Below, one piece after another: positions 35,895-46,600 of a stretch of DNA of 64,000 bases. Where the stretch lies: the NCBI GenBank assembly GCA_033063855.1, contig CP093831.1, positions 16,306,001-16,370,000 on the forward strand, in the 5' to 3' direction. Every line of letters begins with the position of its first letter. Position 1 is the first letter of the stretch. Origin of the DNA: Smittia aterrima (lineage: Eukaryota; Arthropoda; Insecta; Diptera; Chironomidae). The notes beneath the pieces are model-generated. The model saw nothing but the letters and a program-made list of their open reading frames with translations, searched no databases and was not told the DNA's origin. The position numbers were made by a program, and so were the translations under genes.

Positions 35895-37268
35895 ATGAAA
35901 GTTGCAAAATACTTCAGACGTGTTGTGGATTATTTTAAGAACCAAGAGGTTTACTCGAAACTTGTTTCGAGGTATCTTTTGCTTTGCCTCGAGATTTTAT
36001 CACCTACGAAAATCCGAGAAGGAAAGAAAAAAAATTCGAGCATGTAAATCTTTTGTTTCTGGTGACCGATAGTTTCAATTAATAATAATATTTTATTCAG
36101 GTTCGTTGCATTGCTTGTAAACTCGACGGGAATTGGCATTCTCTCGTTGTGTTACACTGTCCACGAACTCACATCTTTGAGCTTGATGAGCATATCGGAA
36201 AATGCTGCAATCATCAGTAAGAAAAACTTCAAGAACAATTTGTGATCTAAAATATTCTTTCATAGTGCTTTTTCTGAGATTTGCTTTTAATCTGATTGTC
36301 ATCGCTGAGCTCTACGATGACATCTCATTGTTGGTGCACCGGCTGATTAACGAAAAGTTATAAAAATAAGTTTTTTTTATTTTATTTTACAATTTTTCTT
36401 TCTTAGAAAAACGAAAAGAAACGAAATCACATTCAAGCATGGCAAGGAAGAATTCATTGGAGTTTTACTTCTCGTCATCTCACCGGCTTTTCTAGGAGTA
36501 TGCACGTGTACAAGCATTTTCTTCTTCAAAATCAATGAAAATAATTTGCCGTTGAACTTTCGACTAATTTTTTTGACGCTGGAATCTGCTGGAATTGAAT
36601 GGACAATTAATTACGTTCTTCAAGTGACATCAATTTTAGTGATTTGGTTGACTAGCATAACATTCTTTCCTCTGCTGTTCCTTCTAATGAATCATACATG
36701 CTGGGAAATCGATCAAACGATTTTGCTGTTGACCGATTGGAGTGCCGATAAAAATGAAAAAGACGCATCGGAAATGATCAAATCTGTTGTGAAAAGAAGT
36801 TATGGAGTTCTTAGCTACTTGAACGAGGCTCAGAGACTTCTGCAGTTTTTCTTCTTCTTCGAGATATTCATTCAGTCTCTGAATCTTTGTGTGCAAGTCT
36901 ATGCCATTCTGTTGGAACCTCCCGGAAATATTACGACTTTCTCATTTGTTTTTCTTCAACTCACGCAAGCTTTCATAATTTGCTGGCTCGGAAATCGAGT
37001 GATCACCCGAATCGATGCTCTCGCTGCTGCCATTTATGACTTGGAATGGTACAATTTTAGCGTTAGCGACAGGAAAAGCTTGCAAATAATGTTGACGATG
37101 TCACAGAACATTCGAGGATACAACGGAATATTTCACGAGGTCAGCATGGAAACTTTTCAGAAGGTAAAATATTTGGAAAAAAATTAATAATTTGCTAAAA
37201 CAAATATTTTACAGATATTGGAATTTGCTTACTCGCTCATCATGTTCATGAGATCCTTTTCATCATAA
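35895..37268 (+). CDS. Odorant receptor C of the tandem array
   Basis: Five exons: 35895-36043, 36101-36216, 36266-36356, 36407-37163, 37215-37268; 388 residues. Very close to D in exon 4 (shared LLLTDWSAD.NEKDASEMIK and QFFFFFEIFIQSLNLCVQ). It departs from its sisters just before the TM7 signature, where most copies have EWYKLAVSDR and this has EWYNFSVSDR. Exon 4 has no internal Met near its start, so this gene can be mistaken for a short product beginning in the middle; the true start is MKVAKYFRRVV in exon 1. The last exon ends in a Ser-rich short tail. Confidence 0.88.
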
Positions 37269-37939
37269 GCCTTCTCAGCATAAAGAAACTTTCAGTTTTC
37301 ATTTTGTTCTTCACTTTTTAATGCGCCTCATTTGCAAAATCGATTTATGCACAATAAATATTTTAAGATCTTTCGGTCAAGCACCCAATATGCTTGTTTT
37401 TTGTTGTTTAGTAATGGATCTCATAATGAGAATTCTATTTTGATTCTTGGTAATGGATTTATTGATGTATTGATGATATAGAATAGATTGCTCCGAAAAC
37501 TACGGCTACAGAAAGCAATCATCTGACAGATATACTGATCAGTTCATCTTTAAACTAAGTGGCGCAGTTCCTGCCACCGTCTCAAGTCAATCACTTCAGA
37601 TTTCAGAAAACTTCTGTTAAATCCTTTAACTTGAGTCGTATCAAAGCAAAACTGACTTCTAATTATTACTTCTATAATTTCGATGTAAAATCAATAGAAA
37701 GATGTTAAATATTTCAACGAGGATTGATATTACGTGTGGCCGTTTGCAGCAAGAATAAATGTCATTGACAACTAAATCGACAAATGCAGTCTGAGAACGA
37801 GAACACTTGTTACTCCGATTGCAACTTTTTAACTGAATAATTAATAAGCGATATGTTGGTAATTGAGCGGAACTACTCATCGTCGGCAAATGAATTTCCA
37901 TTTGTAATTTAGTTCTGTTCCTGACTTATAGCGGCAAAG

Positions 37940-39341
37940 ATGAAACTTGCAAACTATTTCAGAAGTGTGGTGGATTATTTCAAGAACCAAGAGGTTTACT
38001 CGGAGCTAGTTTCGAGGTATCTGTTGCTTTGCCTCGAGATTTTGTCGCCAACAAAGATCCGAGAAGGAAAGAAAAGAATTTCGAGCCTGTAAATGTTTTG
38101 TTTTTGGTAATCGATAATTTCAATTAAAAATATTTTTTATTTAGGTTCGTTGCTATGCTTGTAGGCTCGACGGGAATTTGCATTCTCTCGTTGAGTTATG
38201 TTGTGAATGAATTCAAATCTTTGAGCTTGATGAGCTTGTCAGAAAGTATTGCAATATTTAGTAAGTGTTCGAGAAAAACGTCGATAATGACTAGATTTTT
38301 ATTATATTCTTTCTCAGTGGTTTTTCTGCGATTTGCCATTTATATTGTTTTCATCACTTTGGTAAACAATAACATCTCGCTATTGGTGCAGCGACTGATT
38401 AATGAAAAGTTCTAAAAAAATAAAAAATTTACTTTTTCTTTCTATTGACGAATTTTTTATTCACAGAGAAATGGACAGAAACGAAATCACATTCAATCAT
38501 GGCAAGGAAGAATTCATTGGAACTTCACTCCTCGTCATCTCACCGACTTTTCTAGCCTTATGCATGAGTATCAGCGTTTTCTTCTTCAAAGTTAATGAAA
38601 ATAATTTGCCGTTTAACTTCCGACTACCTTTTTTGGCGCTGGAATCTGCTGGAGTCGAATGGACAATTAATTACGTTCTTCAAGTGACACCAATGCTGTT
38701 AGCTGTGTTGACTTGCATAACATTCTTTCCTCTGATGTTTCTTTTAATGAATCATTCATGCTGGGAAATCGATCAAACAGTTTTGCTGTTGACCGATTGG
38801 AGTGCCGAAAAAAATGAAAAAGACGCATCGGAAATGATCAAATCTATTGTGAAAAGAAGTTATGGAGTTCTTAGCTTCTTGAACGAGGCTCAGAGACTTC
38901 TGCAGTTTTTCTTCTTCTTCGAGATATTCATTCAGTCTCTGAATCTTTGTGTGCAAATCTATGCCATTCTGTTGGAACCTCCTGGTAATATTACGACTTT
39001 CTCAATGGTTTTTCTTCAACTCGCGCAAGCTTTCATAATTTGCTGGCTCGGAAATCGAGTGATCACCCGAATCGATGCTCTCGCTGCTGCTATTTATGAC
39101 TTGGAATGGTACAAACTTGCAGTTAGCGACCGAAAAAGCTTGCAAATACTATTGACGATGTCACAAAACATTCGAGGATACAACGGAATATTTCACGAAG
39201 TCAACATGGAAACTTTTAAAAAGGTTTGCATAAATCTTTGCATAAAATTGATAATTTGCTAAAACTATTTTTCAGATTTTGGAATTTACTTGCTCGCTCA
39301 TCATGTTCATGCGATCAGTTAACACTTTATTGTTAAAGTAG
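37940..39341 (+). CDS. Odorant receptor D of the tandem array
   Basis: Five exons: 37940-38088, 38145-38260, 38318-38408, 38467-39223, 39276-39341; 392 residues. N-terminus MKLANYFRSVVDYF. The start of exon 4 differs from the sisters (acceptor ttcacag followed by aGAAATGGACAGA instead of aAAAACGAAAAGA), but the phase is kept. Exon 4 carries LGNRVITRIDALAAAIYDLE and the EWYKLAVSDRKSLQ signature. The final exon is longer than in A-C and ends in a Leu/Lys tail. Like C it shares the MRS wording after LIMF, unlike A and B. Confidence 0.88.
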
Positions 39342-39859
39342 AGATCTCACCTCAAATTTCAAATTAGATCGATACACTCACGGGTTATTATGCGAATTAA
39401 AAAGTCTCACAAATATTAAATGTTTTGAAACGAAGTAAAATACTCTAAAAGCACTTTGTTTTTTTTTAATCACGAAACTTTTATGTTTTTCATTGAGATT
39501 GTGTCTCGTTTGTCCATTTAAGATGGAAATAAAAAAGATTTCATAGTTGTAAGCAATCATTTATCTTTTTTAAAAATCGATTTAAGAGAAATAAATATTT
39601 CTCAAGATCCTTGCTTTGTTATGTTATTGACATTTTCGAGACTCTTGACTTCGTTAGTGTTCTAAAGGAGGTCACAATGATTCGTAAGTTTGAGAATTTT
39701 ATTCAGAAATATTTTAAATCTTTCACAATTCAGTTGTGGTCTTCATAGTAATGATTTACCCCGTATTTTGCTCTCAACTACAAACAATTCAAAGTGCTCA
39801 TTGTATGATTGTTGTATAAATTTTAATTCATTGAATAAGCTTATTTGTCTTCTTTGTAG

Positions 39860-40340
39860 GAAATCACAGCTCGAGATTGGATCACAATTAAACATTGCAA
39901 ACAAGAATTAAGAGCTACGACTATTGTCATCTTCTCAACAGTGTTTTCTGTTACCTGTTTGATTATCAGCGTTTTCTTTATTCAAATTAATGAGAAGAAT
40001 TTACCGATGGAGTTTAAAATATTTTTCTTGCAGTAAGAAAACAGAAAAATTGCTTGGTGATAAATTACGCTTTTCAAGTTTCAATTTGCTTGAGTGGCAT
40101 GACAGTCGCTTTACACATTTTTCCCTTTAATGTTCTTATTTACAAATCATTCATGTTGAGAAACCAAACAGACAACTTGGATTTTATCAAACTTCAATAA
40201 GAAACTTCAATTGAAAGCTTTAGATTGCTCTGAAGTGATGAGCAGCGTGAGTTAGTGAGCGGTGGCTTGTGTTTTTCGCGGAGTTTGCTATTCAATCTTT
40301 AATGTTTTGAATATATTTCTACGCATTTCTCTAGGAGTCA
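39860..40340 (+). pseudogene. Odorant receptor relic E, 3' end of the array
   Basis: Sequence recognisably derived from exon 4 of the array genes: an ITFKHGKEEF-like stretch, SVFF..QINEKNLP, then after a TAA near 40033 a shifted frame with INYAFQVS, FPFNVLI and a CWE..QT-like stretch, and later fragments of the ASEMIKSVV and FFFEIFIQSLNL regions. Several stops and frameshifts; exons 1-3 not found. It is the oldest looking copy, judged by its divergence. Confidence 0.6.
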
Positions 40341-40582
40341 CGATTTATGTGATGATCTTGGTGTCTATTTTGTGGAAAATATCAAAGTGAGGTCAAAGCT
40401 TCATTCATGTAAACAAATTTGTTTGATTCAAAAAAAAACTTTTGTTTATTTTTAGTAAATGAAAGCTTTTTTAAAAAAGGAGGAACAAGTGGCAGTAGCA
40501 GCTCGTAACGAACTTACGAAGTAAGGGTTTTCATTCATTAAACAGATTACAGGGGCTTGAGCTTTACTGGGTTTACTGCTAC

Positions 40583-40729
40583 GAGGTGGACCAGAATCTG
40601 GTCAGCTCTGAGATTCTTTCGCTTAACTCAAATAGCTGCTATTTCATGCGAACAAATGAAAGCTCTAACTCCAAAGGAAAAAAAGTTTCACTTGGCGCTG
40701 GCAAGAGGTGGACCCAGATCTGGTCAGCT
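40583..40729 (+). repeat. Short imperfect direct repeat
   Basis: Two near-identical 25-base stretches (gaggtggacc...ctggtcagct) at 40583-40607 and 40705-40729, differing by a one-base shift in the middle. The second holds the palindrome ccagatctgg. Meaning unknown. Confidence 0.4.
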
Positions 40730-41106
40730 ATAGGATACATGCACTCGATTCAACATGCTGATCACTTCTTGTGATCCAAACTAAACCAAACTAAAAATTA
40801 ACTTTTTGTATGGAGCTTCCAGGTTTTGGGCCCGATTCTGATATGCTAGCAAAAAAATCCTCAAAATTGGTTTTTCTTATCAAAATTTTCTATCGACTGG
40901 TGAAAAAAATTTATTTGCTAACTCATCGCGTTCGCGAGTTATCTCAATCAAGGACCACGGACTCTAAAAATATTTGTTTCTATTCTCAGGATTATGGCTG
41001 ATTTTTTTTTCTTTTCCAAAAAATCTCAGTGAGCGCAAAGAAGTTTTAGTAAAAGTTGAATCATTTCCTGTTTCGTGTTGAAGCTTAAATCATCAAAAGA
41101 TTAAAT

Positions 41107-41789
41107 ATGTCTGGTACTCAAGAAGGAATTGACGAGGAGCATCCCGTCTATGGGCCCTTCTTCGGCGTGATGGGAGCAGCGGCTGCAATCATCTTCAGTT
41201 GTAAGTTCTTGAGATTTTTCACATCATTCATTTGATAACATCGCTTTCTTTACATTTGATTAGCTTTCGGTGCTGCTTATGGAACTGCAAAATCTGGAAC
41301 CGGAATCGCTGCAATGTCAGTGCTAAGACCTGAGTTAATCATGTGAGAGTGAAAATCAAACTTTTTTTTTCTGAATTTTAAAATAATTTCGAATTTCCAC
41401 AGGAAATCTATTATTCCCGTGGTCATGGCAGGAATCATCGCAATCTACGGACTAGTCGTCGCTGTCCTCATCGCTGGTTCCATTGAACCTCCAACAAAAT
41501 ATCCATTGTACAAGTGAGTGCTCTTCGGTTGCTAAGATTGACTTAGACTCATGTTTTCTTTAATAAAAATAATTTCAATTTCAGAGGATTCATTCACCTT
41601 GGAGCCGGATTATCTGTTGGATTTGCTGGATTAGCTGCAGGCTTTGCAATCGGAGTTGTTGGCGATGCTGGAGTTCGAGGAACTGCTCAGCAGCCACGAC
41701 TCTTTGTCGGAATGATTTTGATCCTAATTTTCGCTGAAGTTTTAGGTCTTTATGGCTTAATTGTGGCAATCTACTTGTACACCAAATAA
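41107..41789 (+). CDS. Vha16-1: V-type proton ATPase 16 kDa proteolipid subunit c
   Basis: Membrane ring subunit of the V0 sector that carries protons across endomembranes. Exons 41107-41200, 41264-41342, 41403-41513 and 41585-41789 give 162 residues (fly Vha16-1 has about 159), organised as four transmembrane helices: YGPFFGVMGAAAAIIFS, IIPVVMAGIIAIYGLVVAVL, a Gly/Ala-rich helix (GFIHLGAGLSVGFAGLAAGF) and a last helix LILIFAEVLGLYGLIVAIY. Glu146 in the last helix is the proton-binding residue. It ends in YTK, as is common. The start ATG lies shortly after an acceptor-like region; a 5' leader exon is likely but was not placed. Flies have several close paralogues; the symbol is the most likely one. 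An AATAAA signal lies at 41829-41834. Confidence 0.93.
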
Positions 41790-41828
41790 GCAATTAAGTC
41801 TCGGTCAATGCTTTAAATTTTCTGTGTC

Positions 41829-41834
41829 AATAAA
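41829..41834 (+). terminator. Polyadenylation signal of the V-ATPase subunit c gene
   Basis: AATAAA 40 bases downstream of the stop codon. Confidence 0.65.
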
Positions 41835-43497
41835 CTAATTTAAAATTTGTAACGACTCGACATTTTAGTGAAGTTATAAAAGACTTCTCTGAAGTCTTTT
41901 GAAAGACGAAACTTTTTAAAGAAAAAAAAATTAATCGAAATGCAACGGCTGCCACGAGTTCACGCTATTAATTGCACGTCAAGTTTTTCTGATTAAACGT
42001 CTTGGTTCGCTCGAGAAAAAGCATTCGAGCTTCATGTGTTACTGCAAACTTTTCGAGTCAGCATTGCAGTGGAAAAGGGAACGAAGCCAATTTATCAAAC
42101 TGACTCATTGGAGCAGAGAAAGAAAGAAATAAAAAGAAAAATTTTGAAGAAGAAATGTCAATCATAAAAAAATGCTGTTGATGGATTAAATGAATTTCAA
42201 GGATTGAGCCAAAATGTTCACGACAAAGGCGAGAAAGCATTCAATGACTTGCTGTTGATTAAAATCATTTCATAAAAGGCTCGGCTATCCGGAATGATTT
42301 CGAATCACATTCTTGGTGTTTAATGATGCGGTTCGGTTGAAATGAAAACGTGAAGTTCATGACTAGAGCGAAGGGAATTCCAAATCGTCGTGAGAGCTTT
42401 GTCGCAGCGTCTCTGAAGAAATTGAAACTTTTTTTCATTCGTTGTTTAAGCAGCTGTTGAAGCACCAAAAATATTTCGCCATAGCATTGCGAGAGGGAAA
42501 TAATCTGGAAAATAAGTTAAATTAGTGCACAGGACTTAAATCATGGAAAAGTTTTTGCAAGCTCGCTGTTCCGCTTTGATGGTTTTCCATTGTGAAATCT
42601 CTAGAAGGCAAAGAAACTTTCTGTGGTTTATTGCAAAAGCTTTTTCGTTCTCGCCGTCGATGGTATAAAACAAACTGAGCTTTATTTAGTTTATTTTATT
42701 AATTTCCTCGTTTTTGCCCTTATGCTCGTTCCATGTTTTCAGTATTTACAATAAATATTCACTGCTCTTATGTATTACATTCAACTAAGTCTGTTCCACC
42801 TTCGTTTATCCGCACAGCGCTCGAAGGTTGGGCCATTCAGATAGGCATTTAAATAGATTCTTTTTTACACAATCTCTGCTTAATTTTAAATCCTCTCTCT
42901 CTATGTTTGCTCTATACTCAGGGGACGTCGAGTGTTTGCATCGTGGATGGAGAATAAACGTTTTTTGTTAATTACACATTAACAATAATTTATTTAAATG
43001 ATTAAACTCATAATTCAATTCATGTCAAAAACACAAGTCTTTGATCCAGATTTCTGGCAACCTATCGAAAGGTTTGTTCAAAAATGTCTTTGATGGTAAA
43101 TTATATTTAAAATCAACAGTTTGATGGATCGGAAACGTATAATATTTTTTCATAAAAATGATTTTTATGAAATCTCTTTTATTTTTCAAACTTCGACGAG
43201 ATTAAAATCAGATAAAGGAAAAAAACTGAAAACCGTTGACTTTGCAAAGTATAATTAAACTCGTTTCGTAAACAACAAAACCCAATCAAGGGACGACAAA
43301 TTCATTGTTCATTAAAATAACTTCAAACGACTAACAGATTTAAAATGCTCGACAAATTCTACAAGAACTTTTACAGAGAGTTGACGCACGAGGTAGAGTT
43401 TAATGCAGTGAATTATTTTTAATTTGAATTGGACGAAAACTTTGAGTTCATAGCCAACTGAGCAGAAAAAGAATTAATTAAAGCAATGAAATCAGAG
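41835..43497. other. Non-coding region between converging genes
   Basis: 1.7 kb AT-rich spacer between the V-ATPase gene (+) and the adhesion GPCR gene (-). No gene supported. Confidence 0.5.
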
Positions 43498-43503
43498 TTT
43501 TAT
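43498..43503 (-). terminator. Polyadenylation signal of the adhesion GPCR gene
   Basis: AATAAA on the minus strand about 100 bases past the stop codon. Confidence 0.45.
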
Positions 43504-43600
43504 TCTTCTCCCCAGCTTCCTTCTCATTCTCTTTATGTTTCCCTCGTTTTCTTTCAATTAAAATCTCTTTGTTTTGTGAAAATGTGAAAACTTCTTTTCA

Positions 43601-46600
43601 TTAACTATCTACTTCATGCTCAGACTCCTCAATTATCACATCATGCTTTAGTAGAACTCCTGATGACTTTTGATTCGAGAACGCGACAGGCGGGGGTGGC
43701 GTAACACTTGGTAATTGCTGATGTATGTGATGCTGGTGACTATCAGTTGGTACCGTAGGCACTTCTTGTGTTCGATTAAGCAGATAATCCAAGTCATTGG
43801 AGATGGAACTCAGCATGCCATCTGTGTCAGCTGTGGTGTCAAGAACTATGCCATCACTGTTTACTTTGCCATCGCTATTTGTCAGCGTAATTGTAGGCGG
43901 AACATTCTTCACTGGTTTCTTCATCTCTAGATTGTTATCACGAATCCCAACGATGCTGCTGGCGTCTGTTGGGTTAATCGCAATGTTAATTTTAGCGACG
44001 ACTAAGCTATTCGAGTTTCATTACCTTTTGATATCACATGCAGAACGTCCAAGCTCTTCCCGTTAACATCGTAAATGTTCATCACGCTGTTATTAATTTT
44101 CGTAAGCTCAAACGAACGTGCTTGCGCATTAAGATTCAGCGGAAGCATCTCCTTAGCCGAAGCGGCTGTTAAATCAATTATTTCATTAGAGCAGATTTGT
44201 ACATCAACTAATCTCGGATGAACGGCATGTCGATGGGTCGATTGCTGTAACAAACTCGTGGTTGCTTTCGAGCTTTTTGTTTCGATTGGAAAGCTTGACA
44301 TTGTGTTAGAAAACACCCGCATCGGCAAACTTTTGTTATCCTTTTCAATGTCCTGACTCGAATAAACTGCAAAATTGATAACAAAAAAGGGAAACGAATT
44401 ATGCAAATAGCTTTTGAAATTTACGCCATCGTCATCATCAACTCTTCAACAATCGACAACGAGAAGCGTTGACTAACTTTTGTTATTACGAAACTGAAAA
44501 AAGTTTGCTGAAGCGAACGCAATTTGCAATGTGGCTTACAATTTAATGAATTGTTGATTGTTGTCGTACAGAAGTCGTCCAAACTATTCTTCATGCTTGA
44601 TTTGTTGCTGCTGCTTGTTGTTTCTGCCACAGCATAACTGTCAGCTTTAAGGACGAAGCACAGGATAATCATCAAGCCCTGCAAGGAAAATTTTGATAAA
44701 AGTTTGTAACTGGTTGACTGATCTTTTGGTAATTAAACATTTAACATCAATTATTTTGTAATTGAAAACGTGAAACTTAATCGATGTAAGCTCAAAGAAA
44801 TAATTTAAGGCAAACCAACTTGAAAAACTTTTGATCTTTTGCACTTTGAAATGTTTCCAACGAAGTTAGAATTTAAATTCCTAGCGAGACAAAAATTCTC
44901 GTAAGTAGCTCAAAAGTTGTTTCAGTTGAATTGCTTTTTCATAGAATTTGAGCTTTCTTTCATTCTCCCTCTCTCTCTCTCTCTCTGTCTCGATTCAAAA
45001 TTTAATTTAAGCAATTTTTCGTCGTCTTGTTATTCGAACCCCGCCGCAGAGAGGAAAACTTTAGAGTTACTGATGAGATGAGTAAGTTCTTTGCCTCCCA
45101 CCGCAAAGCCACAGCAGACTCCCAGTCATTGTTTTATAATCTATTGTTAGCTGCATGTGTATAAGCTTAAGGGAAAAGTTTTATGTTCGTTTAAAAGCTT
45201 TTCAACTCACCAACAAGATCGAAGTTACGCTGAACAAATAACAGAACAAGCTCCCGTTTGTGTTGAGATAAATTAAATAAAATATATGCGATAGGAAATT
45301 GATTACGTAGAGCAGTGCAATCCGATTGAGCAGACTTATTCTGTGAAATGAATGAGAGAAATAAAGCGGAGAATCCATTAGTCGATGCAAAGTCAATTTA
45401 TTAAAAGCTTTTTGCCATTCGGTTTCCATCAATTTTCTTAAGCTCACCGCTTCTTCAACATGTTAACTTTTTCGTATTTTCTCGATAAGTAGATGAGATG
45501 CTTCAATAGCGTGACGAACAGCAACGCGAAGAGGAAGACGAGAAGTGATTCGGTGATGGCGAAGACAATGAATTCTGGTGATGCTAATTCAAGCCACCAG
45601 TCGCTTGCTCTATGGCCAATGATTGCATGAATCATAGGGATGCACATGGCGCAAAGAAGTGGAAGTAACCAACTGAGACAAATGGCACTTTTCACACCGC
45701 GATTTGTCGATGATAAATTTGAGAACTTCATTGCGGTTTTCTGTTGCTTCTTAATTGAACTCGATGGTGAACGACTGCGGTCTGATGCATCAGTGGCAGT
45801 CTGGGAGCTTTCGGACGATGGAGTTGTTGTCGTTGTCGTGCTGGTTTTAATTGACGTTTTTTTCATTGATGACTTTCGAGTGACTCCTGGAAGCTTCACT
45901 GTTGACGAAACTATTGCCGATGTCTCAATTTCCAATTCAGATTGAATAATTAAAACAATAGCGACGAGTGTTGATGAACTCAGAAGCAAAACCGCTGCAA
46001 AACTTGAACTCAACAGTCCATGCCATTCCTGAAAATGTCAAAACAACATAAAGCCATTATTTTTATGAGTGCGTTGCGACGATTTTTTGGAAACAACGAG
46101 TCACACTTGGGGGGCGAGCTTTTCGCAGTTGCTTCATCAAATCAAACGGGTTAATCAAAAGCAACGTCATGCAGTCTCACATTGAGTTGAACGTCAATCG
46201 AAAATCAACCCGTCGCATGCCAATCTCTCAATTTTCTCTCTTTCTCTCGCAAGACATCGTTCAAGCGGATTTAAACAGAACGTGTCGCATTACTCCAATC
46301 ATAAAGCTTCCTAAACATGAGACAACGACGGCGTTCTTCTTATGCCCAGTGGGAGAAATTCGTTTTTACAACGAAACATTTATTCATTGTCTGCGAGTTG
46401 AATGCGGGACGACGAGAATTGAAATGCAGCAGTCAATTTCTCATATCAAGATCAAAGCTACGTGACTCATCTCGTACGTGATAAATCTCGCCCCGCACAG
46501 ATTCGCTTGCTCTCTCACTCGTCGTTTCTTTTTTGTGTTTGCCATCAAGGCTCCTCTTAATTGATTTGTTTTTCTTTTCATCCCTTTTTATGTGGAAATT

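Noticed and set aside
38756..38956. Minus-strand Glu-rich frames opposite exon 4 of the receptors
   Set aside because: Antisense shadow of conserved receptor codons; recurs identically in each copy.
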